A DNA stretch of 10,668 nt from Chloroflexota bacterium (GTDB lineage Bacteria; Chloroflexota; Dehalococcoidia; JACQGW01). Below the pieces are notes generated by a model. The model had not been told where the DNA came from. It did not search any database and worked only from the letters and a program-made list of their open reading frames with translations. The position numbers and the translations under genes are program-made. Positions 1 through 7,528 of the stretch are shown here, one piece after another. Every line of letters begins with the position of its first letter. The stretch's first letter is position 1. The stretch is taken from NCBI GenBank assembly GCA_016199325.1, contig JACQGW010000066.1, forward strand, positions 1 through 10,668, read 5' to 3'.

Positions 1-1
1 G

Positions 2-2953
2 CAGTGCCAGATCCGCTGCCTCCTCAAGGTCAAGCAGCAGGACGGCGTGGCTGTGAAGATCGACGGCAGCCCCTATTCGGCCAAGCAGTTCCTGCCGAAC
101 ATCCCGTACGAGACCTCGCCGGTCGAGGCGGCGAAGATGGACGGCAAGCTCTGTCCGAAGGGGCAGGCCGGCGTCCAGACCCTCTACGACCCCTACCGCC
201 TCCGCACGGTCCTCAAGCGGGCCGGACCCCGCGGGAGCGGCCGGTGGCAGACCATCTCGTTCGACCAGGCCATCGATGAGATCGTCGGCGGCGGCAACCT
301 CTTTGGGGAAGGGCCGGTGCCGGGGCTGAAGGAGCTGTACGCGCTCCGCGACCCGAAAGTGGCGAGCGACATGGCCGCGGACGTCGAGCTGATCAAGAAG
401 CAGCAGATGACCGTGGAGGACTTCAAGAAGAAGTACGCCGCCAACCTCGGCGCCCTGATCGACCCCGACCACCCGGACCTGGGGCCGAAGAACAACCAGT
501 TCCTCTTCATGCCGGGCCGCATCAACCGGACCCGCATCCATTTCGCCAACCGGTTCGTCAAGGATGCTTTCGGCTCGGTCAACTCCTTCGAGCACACCTC
601 CATCTGCGAGCTGAGCATCTTCGTCAACACGAGCGAGATGACGAGGAATCTGGCGACGGGGGCGGGCAAGAACCATTTCAAGCCGGACTTCTTGAACAGC
701 GAGTTCGTCATCTTCTGGGGCACCGGCTTTGCCGAGGCCAACTTCGGCGTGACCCCCATGGCCGAGCTGGTGACCCGGGGCATGACCGAGGGAAGTCTCA
801 AGCTCGCCGTGGTCGACCCCCGGCTGAGCAAGAGCGCCGGCAAGGCCTGGCGCTGGCTCCCGGTGAAGCCCGGCGCCGACGGCGCGCTGGCGCTGGGCAT
901 GATCCGCTGGATCATCGAGAACGGGCGCTACGATAAGCGATACCTGGAGAACCCGAACCTCGACGCGGCGAAGAAGGACGGCGAGCCCACCGCCGCCGAC
1001 GCCACCCATCTCGTCCGCACCGACAGGATGCTCCTCCTGCGGGCGGAGGAGATCGGCCTGCAGGTGCCGGCGCCGGCGGCCGGCCAGCCGAAGCTCGACT
1101 CCTTCGTCGTGATGACGCCGGAGGGACCCAGGCGGCACGACCAGGCCGAGGTGGGCAGTCTGGAGGTCAGCACGACGATCGCGGGCATTCCGGTCAAGAG
1201 CGTGTTCACGCTGCTCAAGGAACGGGCCATGGAGAGCACGCTCGATCAGTATGCTGCCATCTCCGGCATTCCGGTGAGCACGATCGTCGAGGTCGCCCGA
1301 GAGTTCACCGGCCACGGCAAGAAGGCCGCCATCGACATGTACCGCGGTCCGGCCAAGCACACCAACGGCTTCTCGACCATCCAGGCGATCAACACGCTGA
1401 ACATCCTCATCGGCAACGCCGACTGGAAGGGGGGCCTGGCCGACGGCGGCGGCGGCTGGGACGACCTGGGCGGTAAGGAGGGGCAGCCGTTCCCGCTGGG
1501 CAAGCTGCACCCCAACAAGACGAAGGCGTTTGGCGTCACCTTCTCGCGCGAGGGCTGGCGCTACGAGGACTCGACGCTCTTCCAGCGCGACGGCGGCTAT
1601 CCGGCGAAGCGACAGTGGTTCCCCTTCGCCTTCAACATGTGGCAGGACCTCATCCCCTCGGCGGAGGCAGGGTATCCCTATCCCATCAAGGTCCTCTGGC
1701 TGCACAAGGCCACGCCGGCCTACTCCGTGCCGGGCGCCGCCGAGCAGCTTCGCATCCTCCAGGACCCCAGGATCATCCCGCTGGTGATCGCCACCGACGT
1801 CGTCATCGGGGAGACGAGCATGTACGCCGACTACGTCTTTCCCGACGTCAGCTACCTGGAGCAGTGGGCCAGCCCCGGCGACGTGCCGCAGCCGGCCACC
1901 AAGTCCAACCCGTTCCGCCAGCCGGCCGCCGCGCCGATCCCGGAGATCGCCAGCGTCGGCGGCGAGCGGATGCCCATCTCGCTCGAAGCCCAGTTCCTGG
2001 CCATCGCCCAGAAGCTGGGCCTGCCCGGGTTTGGCAAGGATGGCTTCGGGCCGGGCGTGGACTTCAAGCGGCCGGAGGAGTACTACCTCAAGGTGGCCGC
2101 CAACCTCGCCTTCGGCGACAAGGCGGACGGCAGCGATGGCGTCCCGGCCGCCGGCGACGAAGAGCTCGACCTCTTCCGGAAGGCCCGGCGGCATCTGACG
2201 CCGGCGGTCTTCGACGAGGCGAAATGGCAGCAGGCCGTCGGCCAGCCGCTCTGGCGAAACGTGGTCTACGTCCTCAACCGGGGCGGGCGCTTCGAGCACT
2301 TCAGCAAGGTCTACGACGGCAACTACATGGCCCACCGGTTTGGCGGAACGTTCCATCTGTTCCTCGAACGCGTCGCCCGGCAGAAGAACAGCGTCACCGG
2401 CCAGGCGTTCGACGGGCTGCCGCGCTACGCCCCGCCGCTCTTCAGCACCGGGCAGCCGGTGCGCGACCAGGAGTACCCCTTCCAGATCATCACGTTCAAG
2501 GAGATCCTCGGCAGCCAGAGTCGGACGCCGGGCACCTATTGGTCCCAGCTCTCGCTGATGCCCGAGAACTTCGTCCTGATCAACCGGGCGGACGCGCGCC
2601 GGCTGAGCCTGGACGAAGGTGACGAGGTCCGACTAGTGTCGGCCAGCTTGCCGGAAGGGATTCTGAAGCTCGGCAACGGGCTGCTGCGGGAGATGATCGG
2701 CAAGGTCAAGCTCATCGAGGGCATCCGACCCGGCGTCATCGCCGTCTCGCAGTCGTTCGGACACTGGGCCTACGGCGCCACCGAGGTCCAGGTAGACGGC
2801 GTCAAGGTGCCGGGGGACCCCCGGCGGGGCAAAGGGCTCCAGATCAACCCGCTGCTCCGCCTGGACGATCACCTGAAGACGGGCTGCCTGACCGACCCCA
2901 TCGGCGGCAGCGCCTCCTTCTACGATACGCAGGTGAGAATCCTGCGCGTCTAG
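2..2953 (+). CDS. Molybdopterin oxidoreductase catalytic subunit, TtrA/ArrA/PhsA-like (5' partial)
   Basis: This is the large catalytic subunit of a DMSO-reductase-superfamily enzyme. It would bind Mo-bis-MGD and one [4Fe-4S] cluster and probably reduce an oxyanion or sulfur compound in respiration. The frame is open from base 2, so the true start lies upstream and the GTG at 47 is not the start. Visible cluster cysteines are at codons 5-7 and 17-19 (CQIRC) and 152-154 (LCPKG); the first cysteine must lie off the window. The stretch around 460-610 (DPDHPDLGPKNNQ, then FEHTSIC) resembles tetrathionate/arsenate reductase A subunits. The Cys at 605-607 sits where the Mo ligand is expected. The C-terminal molydopterin-binding domain starts near nt 2470 (EYPFQIITFKE) and includes SQSFGHWAYGA. 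Visible length is 983 aa, usual for TtrA-like proteins. The substrate cannot be fixed from sequence. FeS and NrfD-type partners, if any, would lie upstream. Any Tat signal is also outside the window. Confidence 0.9.
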   Translation, partial: QCQIRCLLKVKQQDGVAVKIDGSPYSAKQFLPNIPYETSPVEAAKMDGKLCPKGQAGVQTLYDPYRLRTVLKRAGPRGSGRWQTISFDQAIDEIVGGGNLFGEGPVPGLKELYALRDPKVASDMAADVELIKKQQMTVEDFKKKYAANLGALIDPDHPDLGPKNNQFLFMPGRINRTRIHFANRFVKDAFGSVNSFEHTSICELSIFVNTSEMTRNLATGAGKNHFKPDFLNSEFVIFWGTGFAEANFGVTPMAELVTRGMTEGSLKLAVVDPRLSKSAGKAWRWLPVKPGADGALALGMIRWIIENGRYDKRYLENPNLDAAKKDGEPTAADATHLVRTDRMLLLRAEEIGLQVPAPAAGQPKLDSFVVMTPEGPRRHDQAEVGSLEVSTTIAGIPVKSVFTLLKERAMESTLDQYAAISGIPVSTIVEVAREFTGHGKKAAIDMYRGPAKHTNGFSTIQAINTLNILIGNADWKGGLADGGGGWDDLGGKEGQPFPLGKLHPNKTKAFGVTFSREGWRYEDSTLFQRDGGYPAKRQWFPFAFNMWQDLIPSAEAGYPYPIKVLWLHKATPAYSVPGAAEQLRILQDPRIIPLVIATDVVIGETSMYADYVFPDVSYLEQWASPGDVPQPATKSNPFRQPAAAPIPEIASVGGERMPISLEAQFLAIAQKLGLPGFGKDGFGPGVDFKRPEEYYLKVAANLAFGDKADGSDGVPAAGDEELDLFRKARRHLTPAVFDEAKWQQAVGQPLWRNVVYVLNRGGRFEHFSKVYDGNYMAHRFGGTFHLFLERVARQKNSVTGQAFDGLPRYAPPLFSTGQPVRDQEYPFQIITFKEILGSQSRTPGTYWSQLSLMPENFVLINRADARRLSLDEGDEVRLVSASLPEGILKLGNGLLREMIGKVKLIEGIRPGVIAVSQSFGHWAYGATEVQVDGVKVPGDPRRGKGLQINPLLRLDDHLKTGCLTDPIGGSASFYDTQVRILRV

Positions 2954-2970
2954 GACGCGACGGGGTTAGG

Positions 2971-3012
2971 GGTTCACGGTTCAAGGTTGGGAGACACCTT
3001 GAACCGTGGACC
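2971..3012 (+). repeat. Long hairpin / dispersed-repeat-like inverted repeat between the molybdoenzyme and flavoprotein genes
   Basis: Arms 2971-2987 and 2996-3012 pair over 17 bp with a single G-U; the inner 13 bp (CACGGTTCAAGGT) are perfect and the loop is 8 nt (2988-2995). The unit ACCGTGGACC at 3003-3012 recurs at 3017-3026. There is no T-run after the stem, so this is not a classic intrinsic terminator. It may be a REP-like element or an mRNA processing/stability hairpin that sets the ratio of upstream to downstream product. Confidence 0.75.
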
Positions 3013-3052
3013 ATAGACCGTGGACCAGAGACCTCGAACTGCGAGGGCTGCG

Positions 3053-4375
3053 ATGAGCAGGGGAAGCCCACTCCCACGCAAGATCGCCGTCGTCGGCGGC
3101 GGGCCAGCCGGCAGTTTCTTTGCGCTCTCCGCTCTCGACCACGCACGACGGGCCGGCCGCGACGTCTCCGTGACGATCTACGAAGGCAAGGACTTCCGCC
3201 GGTTCGGCCAGCCGGGCTGCAATATGTGCGCCGGCATCATCCCGGTCTCCGTCGTGCGCCAGTTCGGCGAGCTGGGTATCACCGTCCCGCCGGAGGCGAT
3301 CCTCAGCCGGATCAGCACCTACGCGCTCCACACCAGCGCCGGCAGCCTCAGCGCCGGCCAGCCGGACACCGCCGCGGCCATCCTGAGCGTCTACCGCGGT
3401 GCCGGACCTCGGTACGGACACCCACCCGGCCTGGTTTCCTTCGACGAGTTCCTCGTCGAGCAGGCAGTGGCGCGCGGGGCGGATCTGCGCCGTTCCATGG
3501 TGCAGGCAATCCGGCGCGCGCAGCCGGTAGAGGTCGTCAGCGCGGGCGAGAGCGAGCGGTACGATCTGGTCGTGCTGGCAACCGGGGTGAATGCGCCGCT
3601 GCCGGCGCTCCACGGCTTCGGGTACCGGCCACCGCCGCGCGATTCGATGTGCCAGGCCGAGCTGTATCTCGGCGGCGACGAGGTCGAGCGCCGGCTGGGC
3701 TCCGCCGTCCACATCTTCTTGCCTCCGGACGACATCGCCACCTATGGCGTCCTCATCCCCAAGGGGCCGTTCGTGACCGTGTCGCTGCTGGCGGCTGCCG
3801 ACCACAGGCAGAGCCTGCGCCGGTTTCTGGATCTGGACGAGGTGACGGCGGTGCTGGGGCGAACCGTGCGCCGGGTCTGTGGCTGCCTGCCGAGTGTCTC
3901 CGTTGGCCCGGCCGGCAACGTCGTCGACGACGGCTTCGTCGCGATCGGCGATGCCAGCTCGACCCGGCTCTACAAGAACGGTATCGGCTCGGCGCTCCTG
4001 ACGGCGCGGCAGGCGGCGGAGATAGCCATCTACCAGGGGTGTAGCCGGGCGGATTTCGTGGCGAGCTACCTGCCGCTCTGCCGAGCCATCGACGGCGACA
4101 ACCGGATCGGGAAGCTCCTGTTCCTGGAAGTACCGGTGCTCAAGCGCTTCGGCGTGATGCCTATGGCCCATTACCGCCTGGCCACGCGCGCGTGGAGCCA
4201 GCGCGGGCTGCATGGGCTGTACATGCGCACGCTCTGGGGCATGTTCACCGGCGCGTACTCCTATCGTGACCTCTTGCGGATGGGGGCCACCCCGGGACTG
4301 ATGATCCAGGTCGGGCTCGCGCTCGTCCGCTCAGTCTTCGAGCGCGGCGCGCGCCTGCGCCCCGCCATCGAGTAA
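3053..4375 (+). CDS. FAD-dependent oxidoreductase, geranylgeranyl-reductase-like
   Basis: This 440-aa flavoprotein belongs to the p-hydroxybenzoate-hydroxylase/geranylgeranyl reductase fold. The N-terminal Rossmann motif is G15-x-G17-x-x-G20 (VVGGGPAGS), with the ribose-binding acid at E44 (TIYEG). An ATG motif lies at residues 176-178 and the second FAD motif is G299-D300 in FVAIGDAS. A PGCNMCAGII segment (C56, C59) lies where archaeal and plant geranylgeranyl reductases carry a conserved Cys-Gly-Gly loop. I chose ATG 3053 because GAGGG at 3043-3047 precedes it by 5 nt; the upstream in-frame GTG at 3020 falls in the repeat. It is 99 nt downstream of the molybdoenzyme and followed immediately by the small membrane protein, so it is likely co-transcribed. 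The C-terminal third is basic and amphipathic (around 4150-4370) and may touch the membrane. The substrate could be an isoprenoid/quinone-like lipid or an electron carrier, unproven. Confidence 0.83.
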   Translation: MSRGSPLPRKIAVVGGGPAGSFFALSALDHARRAGRDVSVTIYEGKDFRRFGQPGCNMCAGIIPVSVVRQFGELGITVPPEAILSRISTYALHTSAGSLSAGQPDTAAAILSVYRGAGPRYGHPPGLVSFDEFLVEQAVARGADLRRSMVQAIRRAQPVEVVSAGESERYDLVVLATGVNAPLPALHGFGYRPPPRDSMCQAELYLGGDEVERRLGSAVHIFLPPDDIATYGVLIPKGPFVTVSLLAAADHRQSLRRFLDLDEVTAVLGRTVRRVCGCLPSVSVGPAGNVVDDGFVAIGDASSTRLYKNGIGSALLTARQAAEIAIYQGCSRADFVASYLPLCRAIDGDNRIGKLLFLEVPVLKRFGVMPMAHYRLATRAWSQRGLHGLYMRTLWGMFTGAYSYRDLLRMGATPGLMIQVGLALVRSVFERGARLRPAIE

Positions 4376-4387
4376 GGAGTGACTGCG

Positions 4388-4624
4388 ATGAACGCCACAA
4401 TGCACGCCAGAGACAGCGGCATCGTCAACAAGTACCGAGCGGGCGCTGGGCTGCTGGTCGGCCTCGCCGGCGTGCTCAGTCTCATGGACGCGGAGTTCGG
4501 TATGATGCTCGTGGCGATGGTCGTTGCCGTCGTGGTGCTGGCCATCATGGCGATCTGCACCATCGGTCGCCGGCAATGCCAGCTTCTCGAGCGGCAGAGT
4601 CCAGATACGTCTGCGAGCGACTAG
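4388..4624 (+). CDS. Small two-helix membrane protein, unknown function
   Basis: This 78-aa protein has a short polar N-terminus and two hydrophobic segments, about residues 18-33 (AGAGLLVGLAGVLSLM) and 37-59 (a Val/Met/Ala-rich stretch beginning FGMMLVAMVVAV). A polar tail rich in Arg, Gln and Ser follows. It is probably an inner-membrane hairpin. The start is ATG 4388: AAGGAG at 4374-4379 lies 8 nt upstream and overlaps the flavoprotein TAA (4373-4375), so translation is likely coupled. The GTG at 4379 overlaps the SD and is a poor alternative. I do not recognise a family. Context suggests a membrane anchor or accessory to the flavoprotein/molybdoenzyme. The TAG stop is made of the TA at the edge of the MITE-like element plus its first G. 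Confidence 0.72.
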   Translation: MNATMHARDSGIVNKYRAGAGLLVGLAGVLSLMDAEFGMMLVAMVVAVVVLAIMAICTIGRRQCQLLERQSPDTSASD

Positions 4625-4734
4625 TGGACTGCCACAGTGATTCTGATGGATAGCGCCCGGCGAAAGGTGACGTAATGACGCATGACGCATGAACCCGGCA
4701 GGCCGCATCCGTCAAAATCAGCGTGGCAGACCAC
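4624..4734. mobile_element. MITE-like element with TA flanks and imperfect terminal inverted repeats
   Basis: Arms 4620-4651 and 4707-4738 are reverse complements at 27 of 32 positions, beginning ACTAGTGG and continuing through CTGCCAC. With TA at 4622-4623 and 4735-4736 read as the target duplication, the element is 111 bp. Its core of about 55 bp (4652-4706) has no coding capacity and contains a tandem ATGACGC (4675-4681, 4682-4688). TA duplication with non-coding palindromic termini is the habit of IS630/Tc1-mariner-type MITEs. The element sits between two convergent genes and its transcript would fold into a long hairpin, so it may serve as a bidirectional terminator. Confidence 0.75.
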
Positions 4735-4746
4735 TAGTCCGCCGCT

Positions 4747-5682
4747 CTATGCCGCCAGAATCTTGTCGATCGCCTGAAGCTCCTCACCGCTCAGGCGCCA
4801 GGCGCTGGCGGCGACGTTGGCCTCCACCTGCTCGGGCTTCGTGACGCCGGTGATGGCCGAGGAGACCTCTGGACGCGCCAGAAGCCAGGCGATGGCGAGC
4901 TCGCCGACGGTGTGGCCGCAGGCCTGGGCGAACGCCGACAGCCGGTCGACGAGGGTGTAGTTCCGCTCGCTGAGCTGCTGGTGGAAGGTCGGGTTGTTGT
5001 AGCCCCGGACGCCCGGCGGAATCGGGTGGTCGGGTCGGTACTTCCCGGTCAGGAGGCCGCTGGCCAGGGGGTAATAGGGCACGATGCCGATCCGATGGGC
5101 GCGGCAGAACGGCACGAGCTCGGCCTCGACGGTCCGGTTGAGGAGGTTGTACGCGTTCTGGGTGACCACTGGCGCCTGGTAGCCGCGGCGGTCGGCGATC
5201 CAGAGCGCCTCGCAGACCTGCCACGCGGGATGATTCGAGATGCCGACGTAGCGGACTTTGCCCTGGCGGACCAGGTCGTCGAAGGCGCGCAACGTCTCGG
5301 CCAGCGGCGTCGTCGGATCGGGCAGGTGCAGGTAGTAGAGGTCGACGTAGTCGGTACACAGGCGGTGCAGGCTCCCCTCACAGGAGGCGATCACCCGCCG
5401 GTAGGACATCCCACGGTCGTTGTGCCCATTCCCGGTGGGATAGCCCACCTTCGTCGCCAGCACCACCTCGTGGCGCCGCCCGGCAATCGCCTTGCCGACG
5501 TGGACCTCTGAGACGGACCCGGCGTAGATGTCGGCTGTATCGACGTGGTTCACGCCAAGGTCGAGCGCGCGGCGGATGGTTGCGATCGACTGCGCCTCGT
5601 CGGTGTACTTCCCGAAGGTGTTGCCGCCGAGGCCGATGGCCGAAACGCGCAGGCCAGACCCACCCAGTTGACGGTACTCCAT
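4747..5682 (-). CDS. Aldo/keto reductase
   Basis: This 311-aa NADP(H)-dependent reductase has the (beta/alpha)8 barrel of the AKR superfamily and acts on cytosolic carbonyls. The catalytic tetrad is visible: D48 and Y53 (VDTADIYAG), K78 (LATKVG) and H119 (YYLHLPD). The opening MEYRQLGGSGLRVSAIGLGG and the late ITGVTKPEQVEANVAA nucleotide-phosphate-binding segment are typical. The ATG at 5682 (minus) is preceded by GGAGGAAGGAG with about 7 nt spacing. An in-frame extension of 21 codons, up to 5745, would run through the predicted promoter and is rejected. A near-consensus promoter lies just upstream. The gene is divergent from the C-S lyase gene and convergent with the membrane-protein gene. 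Substrate is unknown; general detoxifying or sugar/aldehyde reduction is possible. Confidence 0.93.
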   Translation of the reverse strand: MEYRQLGGSGLRVSAIGLGGNTFGKYTDEAQSIATIRRALDLGVNHVDTADIYAGSVSEVHVGKAIAGRRHEVVLATKVGYPTGNGHNDRGMSYRRVIASCEGSLHRLCTDYVDLYYLHLPDPTTPLAETLRAFDDLVRQGKVRYVGISNHPAWQVCEALWIADRRGYQAPVVTQNAYNLLNRTVEAELVPFCRAHRIGIVPYYPLASGLLTGKYRPDHPIPPGVRGYNNPTFHQQLSERNYTLVDRLSAFAQACGHTVGELAIAWLLARPEVSSAITGVTKPEQVEANVAASAWRLSGEELQAIDKILAA

Positions 5683-5716
5683 GGAATGCTCCTTCCTCCT
5701 CGCGAGCGTCGGCGGC

Positions 5717-5745
5717 ATGATACCCAAAACGTGTCGGCCGGTCAA
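5717..5745 (-). promoter_or_regulatory. Sigma70-like promoter of the aldo/keto reductase gene
   Basis: On the minus strand, TTGACC (5740-5745) and TATCAT (5717-5722) are separated by exactly 17 nt; each matches the consensus at 5 of 6. The predicted start near 5709 gives a leader of about 27 nt ending in a strong SD. Confidence 0.72.
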
Positions 5746-5753
5746 GCGCCGAG

Positions 5754-5782
5754 TTGCGGGCTCTCCGGCGCGGTGCTATAGT
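5754..5782 (+). promoter_or_regulatory. Sigma70-like promoter of the PatB-type lyase gene
   Basis: TTGCGG (5754-5759) and TATAGT (5777-5782) are spaced by 17 nt. The predicted start is near 5789, leaving a leader of about 58 nt before GTG 5847. Its -35 is 8 nt from the -35 of the divergent promoter, so the two polymerases would share or compete for one site. Confidence 0.65.
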
Positions 5783-5783
5783 G

Positions 5784-5797
5784 GACCGGCGCCGGTC
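5784..5797. promoter_or_regulatory. Perfect 14-bp palindrome at the lyase transcription start (candidate operator)
   Basis: GACCGGCGCCGGTC is a perfect dyad one base after the -10 box, exactly where a repressor would block initiation. The half-site GCCGGTC recurs at 5737-5743, overlapping the -35 of the divergent promoter. GC-rich palindromes arise by chance in such DNA, so the role is inferred from position. Confidence 0.4.
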
Positions 5798-5846
5798 GCC
5801 AGCGCGCGCCGAACAGGCGACAACACTTGCTGAAAGGGCTTGATTT

Positions 5847-7028
5847 GTGAATCCGCCTGAGAACCCCGTGAGCACCACGACGCGTATCGACTTCGATCGG
5901 ATCGTCGAGCGCCGTGGAACGGATAGCATCAAATGGAGCCGGTACGGCGACGCCCTTCCCCTCTGGGTCGCCGACATGGACTTCCCCTCGTCCGAGCGGG
6001 TCATCGAGGCGCTGCGGCGGCGCATCGACCACGGCGTCTTCGGCTATGGCACCGAGCCGGCCGAGCTCCGGGCCGTCGTTCAGGAGCGGCTCCAGCGGCT
6101 GTACAACTGGCAGGTCGACGCGGAGGAGTTCCTGTTCCTGCCGGGCGTGGTTGTCGGCTTCAACCTGGTCTGCCGCTCCGTCGGGGAGGCCGGCGACGGC
6201 GTCATTGTCCAGACCCCGGCCTACCCGCCGTTCTTTGCCGCGCCGACGAACGGCGGCCGCTCGACTCAGCTCGTCCCGCTGGTCCGCACCGCCGGCGGCT
6301 ACGAGATCGACTTCGACGCCTTCGAGCAGGCCATCACGCCGCGGACGCGGGTCTTCCTGTTCTGCAACCCGCACAACCCGACCGGGCGGGTCTTCAGCCG
6401 AGCCGAGCTCGAAACACTCGCCGAGATCTGCATCCGGCACGACCTGGTCATCTGCTCCGACGAGATCCACCAGGACTTCATCTACCCCGGCAGCCGGCAC
6501 ATCCCGATCGCTTCGCTGGGGCCGGAGGTGGCCGACCGCACGGTCACGCTGATCTCGCCCAGCAAGACCTACAACATCGCCGGGTTCCACTTCTCGATCG
6601 CGCTGGTCAAGAACCCGGCGCTCCGGGCGCGGCTGCGGGCAACGGGGATCGGGCTCCTGCACTACCCCGGCCTGCTCGACTACGTCGCGGGCTGCACCGC
6701 CTACAAAGAGGGCGGCGAATGGCTGGCGCAGGTCCGGGAGTACCTGCGGGCCAATCGGGACGCCGTCGTGCGCTTTGTGCGGGAGCACCTGCCCGGGGTT
6801 ACGGCGTTCGAGCCCGAGGGGACCTACCTGGCCTGGCTCGACTGCCGCGGGGCCGTGGCCGATGGCAAGCCGGGGGAGTTCTTCCTGAAAGAGGCGAACG
6901 TCGCCCTCTCAGAAGGGGTGACGTTCGGCAAGGACGGCGAAGGGTTCGTCCGTCTGAACTTCGCGTGCTCGCGGTCCATCCTCGAATCGGCGCTGAACAG
7001 GATGCGGGAGGCCCTCGCCCGGCAGTAG
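5847..7028 (+). CDS. PatB/MalY-type PLP-dependent C-S lyase (cystathionine beta-lyase-like, aminotransferase class I/II fold)
   Basis: This 393-aa cytosolic PLP enzyme probably cleaves the C-S bond of cystathionine or cysteine conjugates to pyruvate, ammonia and a thiol. The N-terminal signature DSIKWSRYGDALPLWVADMDFP is characteristic of the MalY/PatB group and separates it from ordinary aminotransferases. The cofactor lysine is K240 (ISPSKTYNIAG). N177 in CNPHNPTG, D205 in CSDEIHQDF and the substrate-carboxylate arginine R369 (FVRLNFA) are present. The length is normal for the family. I chose GTG 5847: AAAGGG at 5833-5838 lies 8 nt upstream; an internal GTG at 5868 has no good SD. Transcription is divergent from the aldo/keto reductase with a possible shared regulator. 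An aminotransferase role cannot be excluded. Confidence 0.92.
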   Translation: MNPPENPVSTTTRIDFDRIVERRGTDSIKWSRYGDALPLWVADMDFPSSERVIEALRRRIDHGVFGYGTEPAELRAVVQERLQRLYNWQVDAEEFLFLPGVVVGFNLVCRSVGEAGDGVIVQTPAYPPFFAAPTNGGRSTQLVPLVRTAGGYEIDFDAFEQAITPRTRVFLFCNPHNPTGRVFSRAELETLAEICIRHDLVICSDEIHQDFIYPGSRHIPIASLGPEVADRTVTLISPSKTYNIAGFHFSIALVKNPALRARLRATGIGLLHYPGLLDYVAGCTAYKEGGEWLAQVREYLRANRDAVVRFVREHLPGVTAFEPEGTYLAWLDCRGAVADGKPGEFFLKEANVALSEGVTFGKDGEGFVRLNFACSRSILESALNRMREALARQ

Positions 7029-7046
7029 GGCGGTGCCGAGAGAGAA

Positions 7047-7077
7047 CGAACCGCCAAGACGCCAAGATCGCCAAGGA
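7047..7077 (+). repeat. GAACCGCCAAGACGCCA-type dispersed repeat, copy 1
   Basis: It starts 18 nt after the lyase stop and consists of CGAACCGCCAAGACGCCA followed by two further GCCAAG units (a last GCCAAGGATGCC follows to 7093). An 18-nt exact match occurs in inverse orientation at 10536-10553. Such GCCAAG-periodic repeats are common intergenic elements in environmental bacterial genomes (from memory). The surrounding 98 nt to the PIN gene hold nothing else I can see. Confidence 0.75.
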
Positions 7078-7126
7078 ATATGCCAAGGATGCCATTGGTC
7101 GTTTGGTGCATCCCTGTGCAGCCCGC

Positions 7127-7528
7127 CTAACGCTCCCGACGCACCTCGATGCCATCTGCGGGAAACCGCTCGTCGAAGGAATAGACGATTCCTGCATGGG
7201 CAGAGCGGGCAGCGGCCCAGACCAGCGCATCGGCAAAGGAGACCCGACCGGACGGCCGGCACAGGAGGAGGCCCTGGATCACGATGCCTTTGTCCAGCCA
7301 GGCGACGGCAACGTTCTGCCTCTGGACGAAGGCGATGAGATGGTCCACGACGACCTCTCGGGGAACCCGATAGAAGGATGTCAGGACGTACGCCGTCTCG
7401 ACCAGCACGACGTCGGTCACCAGGAGTGGGACATCGCTGTCGACGATCTCTCCCGCCCTTCTGGCCAGATCCGGCGGCTCGCCTGTGAGGTAGCGGACGA
7501 CGACGTTCGTGTCCAGGAAACCGTTCAC
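7127..7528 (-). CDS. PIN-domain ribonuclease toxin (VapC-like)
   Basis: This 133-aa PIN-domain nuclease probably cuts RNA in an Mg-dependent way when not held by its antitoxin. The acidic metal-binding residues are in place: D6 (FLDTNVVVRYL), E44 (VLVETAYVL), D100 (SFADALVWAAA) and D119 (SFDERF). The length is standard for VapC-type toxins. The start is GTG at 7528 (minus), which overlaps the antitoxin stop codon in a 4-nt GTGA arrangement, so the toxin is translationally coupled to the antitoxin. A longer frame reaching 7600 exists but only reads through antitoxin codons. All key residues and the frame are intact, so it is probably functional. Confidence 0.88.
   Translation of the reverse strand: MNGFLDTNVVVRYLTGEPPDLARRAGEIVDSDVPLLVTDVVLVETAYVLTSFYRVPREVVVDHLIAFVQRQNVAVAWLDKGIVIQGLLLCRPSGRVSFADALVWAAARSAHAGIVYSFDERFPADGIEVRRER

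Noticed and set aside
47..49. GTG as start of the molybdoenzyme gene
   Set aside because: The frame is open upstream to the window edge and contains two of the cluster cysteines, so the gene starts outside.
2981..4213. 410-aa open frame on the minus strand
   Set aside because: It is antisense to the flavoprotein gene, with Arg/Gly/Ala-rich translation and no family likeness; long shadow frames are expected at this GC content.
5742..6788. 348-aa open frame on the minus strand
   Set aside because: It is antisense to the PatB-type lyase and begins inside it; low-complexity translation.
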